A DNA stretch of 64,000 nucleotides from Tanytarsus gracilentus (lineage: Eukaryota; Arthropoda; Insecta; Diptera; Chironomidae). Position 1 is the stretch's first letter; every line of letters begins with the position of its first letter. The DNA lies in contig JAXRKN010000028.1 of NCBI GenBank assembly GCA_038502055.1, positions 372,001 through 436,000 on the forward strand, given 5' to 3'. Of this stretch, positions 36,006-64,000 are shown piece after piece. The notes beneath the pieces are model-generated. The model was not told the origin of the DNA and did not search any database. It was given only the letters and a program-made list of their open reading frames with translations. Made by a program: the position numbers and the translations under genes.

Positions 36006-37468
36006 GATGAGATTCACCAGACTCGAGATATCAGACTGAATAGATAATTTTCATATCACGCACGATTTTACTTTATCTAGTAAATAGGACTGTAAAGTTT
36101 TTTATTATCTCTCATAAAATGAGATATTTTTATAGATTTAATAGATAAATTATCAAATTTAAAGTCTCATACATTCAAATGCTTCAATTGAGATTTTATA
36201 TCATGAATTTTTGTGCGCTTCCATCTAGATACATATTTTATTTATAAAAAGCTTTTTTTTCGGCCTATAGCGACCGTCAATGGAGAAAGCTTTCACCTGT
36301 TGAGTTTGTTTCTATTTATATCATCAGACAGCGAAGCATGCAACAAGTACATTTTTTCCAGCTGAGCTTGAATGACACTTTTTTTTGTTCTCCATAGAGA
36401 CGACATTTATTGTTTGATAAATAATAAACAGATTGTTTTCGTCATTGTGTAGGTATTTTTGTCATTTTAATATATATCCATGGCAAAAGTTTTCAGAATT
36501 TTCAGTCTTTTCGACGCTATCAAAATAGAAAGTTACGCGGAAGAGATTTTTATCGCTTTTTTAGTGACTTTTTCTTGTGGTTATTTTCAAATTTTACTAA
36601 CGATATTCTGTGGTACAAGGCGTGGGACGATTTTTTAGTGTAGTTGCGTTAAGGTGAGAGTGAAGGAAGTGAAGAAAAATTCTTAAGTATGAAAGACGTT
36701 GTTATGTAATCGAGCATGAATTTTTGAAATTTTTAAAACATTTCAATTTTATTTACTGCAATTCATTAAAATTTACAAGTGTGTGACTTTTAGCTTACAA
36801 AAATTATTAAAATATTCCCAAAAAGTGAATTTTCCTTAAAATTTTCACTTTTCCAAGATGGCGTCTCGCCAATCGATCGGGTTACATAAGTAGAGTAGAG
36901 CACAAAAAAGGCTTGAACGGATTGAACTTGAAAATGAAAATTTTGGAGCAAGCGAATTGTGTGAAAAGCCGAGTGATAATTTGAGAAAATAAAAATTATG
37001 AGAATGCAATTTAAAAAATCACAAGTGCGAGAGAAAATTATTTTCGTGGGAAAAATTGTGAGTCAATGGGTGAAAGTAATATGAATTTCAAGAGACTTCA
37101 ATGCCGGTAAAAAAAGCGTTTAATTAAATTTTTTGTTTTATGAAAATTAAAAATAGGTATTAAAATTTTTATAATGTGTTTTAATTTTTTAATTTTTTGA
37201 AATTTGATAATTCGTAAATGTTTTGATCAGATTTTTTTAAGTTCTGAATTTTTAAAAATTAGATTAATTTATTAGTTCAAATATTTTTCAAAATTAAATA
37301 CAAATGTCTTTAAATCCTCAATAAAAAAAATCTCGTGCCAAAAATCAATTCTCTCCCACTCGAGCTTTTTTTTCCGATAAAAATAAATTTCACTTTCTAA
37401 AAATAACATCGCTAGACAAATCAATCTGTTGCATGCTGTAATGACTTTCAGAAATTAGGTCAATTCTA
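36006..37468. other. Intergenic between transporter 2 and dynein heavy chain
   Basis: About 1.5 kb between divergent genes, AT-rich, no coding exon or RNA gene seen. Confidence 0.5.
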
Positions 37469-37498
37469 ATCACCATAGAAACGCGTCGCTATAGCAAC
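37469..37498 (+). promoter_or_regulatory. Two tandem RFX X-box motifs upstream of the dynein gene
   Basis: ATCACCATAGAAAC (37469-37482) and GTCGCTATAGCAAC (37485-37498) both match the ciliary X-box consensus RYYNYY-N2-RRNRAC. They lie 2 bp apart and 146-175 bp upstream of the ATG. X-boxes bind RFX factors, which drive ciliary genes in Drosophila chordotonal neurons, so the site fits an axonemal dynein. Functional use is inferred. Confidence 0.6.
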
Positions 37499-37643
37499 TT
37501 GCAAAAGTATGCGAGTGATCGAGAATTTTTGCAATACATTTGCAATTTACCTGTTGATTATAACTGAGGATCACTCTTACAGGCACTTGTGGATTCTCGT
37601 TTATGAGTTTTAATTTTTTTAGCATTCTACACTAAAATAAATT

Positions 37644-59517
<21,874 letters not shown>

Positions 59518-61191
59518 GCAAATTTTAATTGTATTCTCTTGTTTTATTTGTATGCTTAATAAATGAAATTTAAAATTCTTTTTTGCACCTCCATTGGCCA
59601 TAAAAAAGCACCGAAAAAATATTATTGTTAATTACTTCATCGACTCCAGCAAACTGGAGAGCATTTAATTGATAAATCAACGACCTATACAATTTTTTTC
59701 AATTCGATATTTTCCTCCCATCTATAAAGATTCTTAATATTTTTTTCGAATTTATTGTTAAGCAATTAATTGTATATGGTTTGACTTTGGCGCCACCATA
59801 AATCATCACTTAGCTCAACAAAAATAAAAAGAGCGGTGAGACAGTAAAAAAATTACTGAGCGATTGAACAAATAATCGGGAGGAGAATGAATTGTCGACG
59901 ACAGGTAATGTACACTAATCACATTAAGATTAATGTGTTGCTCGTTAAGTATTATTAAAACAAATTATGATCGCATTATTAATACGATCTGAAAGTGAAG
60001 TTGATCGAGCTGATGAAAATTTATTTTAGAATTTTTCTAAAAAAAAATTTAAAATTCCAGAAATTTCGTCCATCAAAAATTGCTGACATCTTCAACTAAA
60101 TTTTTTTGGCCACAACTTACAATTGAAGCACCGTCGCCTCCCATTCGACGACTTAAATTTGCCGATGGCAATTATCGACTAGACGAGATTATTTCTTAGC
60201 GCCACCAATGAACAATTTTTCATCTCTTTTTTCTTCTCCTAAGCCTCTCGCACGGGAATAAGCATGAGAATGTGTCAAGTATCGTGTACTCGAGTGCCGG
60301 GCGTGAGATGATGATGCCGAGAGAGCGATGAGAATTGGAGTCGACGTGAATATCAATCATTAAGCGTTATTAATAAATGAATGGAGTCTATTTATAAAAT
60401 CTTTTGATGCTAAAAATAGCCACGCGACGATGATGAATGACTGACTGCATGAAACGATAAATTTTACGGTCAAAAATTGCCACAATACACGTCCTTCACC
60501 GTTTTCCTCCGTTCAGATGGTTTTAAATTTTGATTGGCATCAAGTGATGAAAGATAAATTTTTTAAATAATTTGATTTGACAATTTCAATTTGTAAAGTT
60601 TTAAAAATGGTTTTTGAAATTCTTAAGACTGAATTCTTTAATTTACTTCAATGCAAATAATTCAAATTATCATTGGCAAGCCCCTCTGATGCTTAATGGC
60701 GACGACAATGCCGGCGCTTAAAACACACATAATCGGCCCGATTTTGTGGCGCGAGCGATCAGTCAATAAGTGAGAGAAACAACAAACGCTCAATTATTGT
60801 GATTTATTGGTGTCGAAAATAATTTTTTTTCCCGAACACTTAAAAATTTCTCCGTCTCTTCACAAATTCTCAAAAGAAAAACTGCATCTCCGCACATCGT
60901 CATAAATTTTTTAAGCGTCACAGCGAAGGAATATGAGAAGATCTGAGAGAGATATGCCTTCACATCTTAATACACATGAGATACGGATGGAGATATTTTT
61001 TCTTTTCTCCTCTAAGCGCCACACGATACTCTTATAAATCATAAGAATTCACAATTTTCTGCTCAGTTTGTCGATGAACGTTGATTGAGCTTGTAGTATA
61101 AGGGCTGAACGATAAAAAGTTGAATTTGTGAATTTCGTTTAAAAAAATAATTTTCTTTAAAAATATTCTAAGTGAAAATTTAAAAAATAAA
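59518..61191. other. Intergenic between dynein and Kazal-like gene
   Basis: About 1.7 kb without a supported gene; mixed AT-rich and GC-richer patches (near 60230-60340 and 60700-60760) that may be regulatory. Confidence 0.5.
59558..59563 (+). terminator. Poly(A) signal of the dynein heavy chain gene
   Basis: AATAAA 40 bp after the stop codon. Confidence 0.65.
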
Positions 61192-61734
61192 ATGCGGATT
61201 TCAGTGAAATTTCTTTCGAGTAAGAAAATTTGTCCTCGAAAATTTTTCTCTGGATTGAAAAGATTTTCTCAAGGATTTTCATTCTAAATATTCAAGAAAG
61301 ATTTTTCTCTTAAAAAAATTGTGAAAATCGTAGATGAGGAAAAGTTTTCATCCTTGCCAAAATTTATTAAAATTGAAAGTAATAAAATGATTTTGTTGCA
61401 GTCTTCGTGGTTCTATTTTTTGTTCTATTCATTATCGAAGCGAATGGAAATGAGTGCGTTCCTTGTCCGCCGGCTGGTGCAAATGAGTCAGTCTGTGGTG
61501 TTGATGAGAAAGGAATTTATGAATTGTTCCGATCCGAGTGTTTGTTAAGGTTCAAAAATTGTGATCAAAAAACAAGTAAGATATAGATTGAATTATTATT
61601 AGTAGAACCTGTCAATGTTCTGTAGTGGAATTTTTTTTAATTGTGTATCAAGATTTATAATTGGAATTAGACTTAAAATTTAAAATTTTCCTTCCACAGA
61701 ATTTGAAATCGTCGATTCGAGCTTATGTGACTAA
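61192..61734 (+). CDS. Small secreted Kazal-like protease inhibitor (78 aa)
   Basis: Three tiny exons, 61192-61219, 61402-61575 and 61700-61734, join in phase 1 at both introns. The product starts MRISVKFLSIFVVLFFVLFI, a clear signal peptide ending near EANG. The mature part has six Cys in the order C-x2-C-x9-C-G-x-D-x4-Y-x6-C-x6-C-x12-C, with the Kazal hallmark CGVDEKGIYELF. Kazal domains block serine proteases; insects use them in haemolymph, saliva and gut. The spacing is slightly unusual (the last Cys is two residues from the end, LCD). Neighbour of a serpin on the other strand. AATAAA at 61835-61840 follows. Confidence 0.78.
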
Positions 61735-61834
61735 CTTCCACCCTTAATAATCTCAACAGAGATATTTAATCAGCACTTGCAAAAAATTATCCTCCATGCT
61801 GCTGCTGCAATGTTTTTTTGAGTATTAGAAATTT

Positions 61835-61840
61835 AATAAA
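61835..61840 (+). terminator. Poly(A) signal of the Kazal-like gene
   Basis: AATAAA about 100 bp after the stop. Confidence 0.55.
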
Positions 61841-61991
61841 ACTCGCTTGTACTTAGCTTTTAAAAAAGAAGAAAATTGTAATTTTATTTCATTGTTAAAA
61901 GTTGAATAAACATCACCAAAAGTAATTAAAAATATGTGTTGGTTAATTAGTTTTTTAAATCTCACTCAATTAATTGCATGAATGCCACTAT

Positions 61992-64000
61992 TCAAGGTGC
62001 ACTGATTTTAGCAATAAAATAAGGAATTTTTAGATCACGATTTACAATCATGGCAAGGAAAGGACGATCAACGTTGAACTCAATGTTGGGAACTGGTGGT
62101 GAAAAGCTTAAAGCCACGACCGAGAAAGATGTCAATGAGGTTGCAATACTTCCTTCTTCGTTCACTTCTAATGCCGCCTGTTGAACAGCATTCGAAATCT
62201 GAAGAGGTTCGCTAGCTAGATTTTTTATTTCAGAGTATCGAGTAAATGGTTTTTTAATTCCCATTTTTTGCAGTGGGTTCACAAGATTTGTAGTACTTTC
62301 GACTTTAAATTTGGGCATAGTCAAATTGACATTTGCATAGTTGTCTCTATGAAGCGATTCAATCATGTTATCAATATCCTCAAATTGTAATTTTTGCATG
62401 ACAGTTTCAATATTGTATGGTTCTTTGGGTTTCACGACAATCATTGAATCAGACGAATTATAAGGAATAGCAACCCACTCAGCTATATCACCTACGCTAC
62501 CAAAAGGAAGTTTCTTTCTTAATGACATCATGCGAATACGGACTTGTTGTTTATCAAACTTATTGAAAGAACCATATTTAACATGGTTAAATTTGTAAAT
62601 CCAACCACCTTTAAAGTAAACGGCAGATGACAAAATCATCTTAGTGGCCGGATCAGCTTGAGCTTTAATCAACGGTAAAGCGCCTTTTGTCTTTCTTGAA
62701 ATCCAGTCATTATAAGTTCTCTGAAAGTTCTGTGGTTGTGTGAAATCGGTACTGATAATCTCGATTGCGTCATTTCCTTTAAATTTCGGGTTTAACCTGA
62801 TGAAAAAAATTGGTATTAACAATTAAAGTTTATAAGACAATTTGCAGGACAATTTGTTTTTTTCTTACGCTAAATTATCAGCAATAAAGAAAGCCGATGC
62901 GAATTGTAATTCTCTGTATCCTGGCTCAATGAGCATCGATCTTATGAGTTGTTCAATTTGGTTAGGTTTTTTGTAGGAGATTGCTCTGTCAATTTCATTT
63001 TTTGTTTCATCTATACTGCCAGCAGCTAAGTAACTTAGCAATAGTTGAGGTGAGAGGGGGCACATGACCAGGTTTTGATCAAGCGTGTTGGAAAACTAGA
63101 AATAAATAAAAAAGTTTTAATGCAACAAATTAAAAATATTAACTTACTTTCAGAAGATTCCATGCAAACTTAGATATGGGCTTATAACTTTCAAATTTTT
63201 CTCCTTGTTGCTCATTTGAAGCCTGCTGATAAAATGGTCTTTTTATGGAACGCTGCTGAGAATTTGTTTGATACATTTGTTGATTGTTGGGAGGAGCCGT
63301 GTTCGGTCTATTTTGAGGTCCATTTGGCAATTTATTCCCATTGTTCTGATTCATATTACTGCTTTGCCCAAGGTTTTGTGAAGGACTTTGAGTATATGGA
63401 TTGGTGGGTGCAAAATTTTGATTTTCTGCAGATCCGCCATTTTGATTGTTTTGATTATTGTAAATAGGTTTCATCCCATTATTTTCATGAGTAGGCGGTC
63501 TTGAACTTTTATTTCGCCAACCGGAATTTGAGTTTTGAGGATATTGTGTATTTTCATTTGAGGGCCTATTATCATATCTACTATTTTCAAAACTTAAACT
63601 TGGATTTGCATTATTTTGTCCACCAAATTGATTGTTCTGGTTAGATTGACCATTTCTTCGATTTCCTATAGGTGGAGAATTTCCTTGAGTTCCTGGGAAA
63701 CTTCCATATATATTTTTATTATTTTGCGCACCATAATTATTGTTTGACTGTGTCGTATCTGTTTCTCCTGAGCGAGTGGGAACTGTTTGAGAATGTTTCT
63801 TTCCCCCGGAAATGGAATTAACTATACCTGCTTCGAATTGTGTATTTTCATTTGAGGGCCTATTATCATATCTACTATTTTCAGAACTTAAACTTGGATT
63901 TGCATTATTTTGTCCACCAAATTGATTGTTCTGGTTAGATTGACCATTTCTTCGATTTCCTATAGGTGGAGAATTTCCTTGAGTTCCTGGGAAACTTCCA
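61992..64000 (-). CDS. Serpin with Asn/Gln-rich repetitive N-terminal extension, 5' incomplete
   Basis: Exons 63148 to beyond 64000, 62869-63095 and 61992-62796 join in frame. The serpin core starts at SKFAWNLLKFSNTL and continues through ILSSAVYFKGGWIYKF (the conserved Asn-x-x-YF-KG-W region) and LTMPKFKVE to FNVDRPFLAMI and a short end KISAP. The reactive-loop hinge reads EVNEEGSIATSLTSF, close to the inhibitory consensus though with Ile and bulky residues; counting from the hinge puts P1 near the Leu of VVALSF, suggesting a chymotrypsin- or elastase-like target. Before the core lie at least 250 residues rich in Asn, Gln, Ser, Gly and Pro, open to the window edge, with an in-frame 98-codon repeat. 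Signal peptide and true start are outside. Drosophila Necrotic also carries a Gln-rich N-terminal extension. Confidence 0.9.
63543..64000 (-). repeat. In-frame tandem repeat, 294-bp period, in the serpin extension
   Basis: 63543-63706 reappears at 63837-64000 with a single substitution noticed (Phe to Ser codon). The period of 294 bp equals 98 codons, so frame is kept. The repeated peptide includes TNENSPRNDYRSNE and QNNQNSQGNRRNG in minus-strand order read outward from the core. Further copies may lie beyond the window. Confidence 0.92.

Overview
This is a eukaryotic nuclear window. It is AT-rich, most introns are 50-100 bp with GT-AG borders and AATAAA signals, and the proteins are clearly those of an insect. 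Near-complete orthologues of Drosophila crooked neck, kinesin light chain and ensconsin, together with takeout-type proteins and Tret1-like sugar transporters, point to a dipteran. A small-genome nematoceran, such as a chironomid-like midge, fits the intron size and gene density; this last step is inference.

Layout. 1-517: 3' end of an M14 zinc carboxypeptidase (+). 1542-9318, with a possible extra first exon at 14050-14284: ensconsin/MAP7 (-), at least 13 coding exons, with a small single-pass membrane ORF (+) nested in one intron. 14.3-19 kb: non-coding. 18974-21212: crooked neck splicing factor (+). 21576-22245: four-pass membrane protein (+) whose ATG is split by an intron. 22304-28845: three takeout/JHBP-like lipid carriers (-), interrupted by an F-box protein gene (-) and an orphan exon-like fragment. 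30819-32838: membrane-anchored arylsulfatase B-like enzyme (+). 32887-36005: tandem pair of sugar transporters (-). 37644-59517: complete outer-arm beta-type axonemal dynein heavy chain (+), about 4,470 residues in 36 constitutive exons plus a possible microexon, with tandem RFX X-box matches just upstream. Its 6-kb fifth intron holds the whole kinesin light chain coding region (-, 39866-42535) and an 875-bp TIR transposon. 61192-61734: tiny Kazal-like secreted inhibitor (+). 61992-64000: serpin (-) with a long Asn/Gln-rich repetitive N-terminal extension, cut by the window end.

Functional links. Three genes serve microtubule transport: ensconsin (an activator of kinesin-1 in Drosophila), kinesin light chain, and axonemal dynein. 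The takeout cluster, transporters and sulfatase are metabolic or secreted functions. The last two genes are both protease inhibitors. All multi-exon models were built by hand: every exon junction listed keeps the reading frame, and the borders are GT-AG apart from one GC-AG intron. No tRNA, rRNA or CRISPR was seen. The best candidates for new biology are the repeat-extended serpin, the transposon with RSS-like ends abutting a dynein splice acceptor, the split start codon, the dynein microexon and the alternative ensconsin starts.
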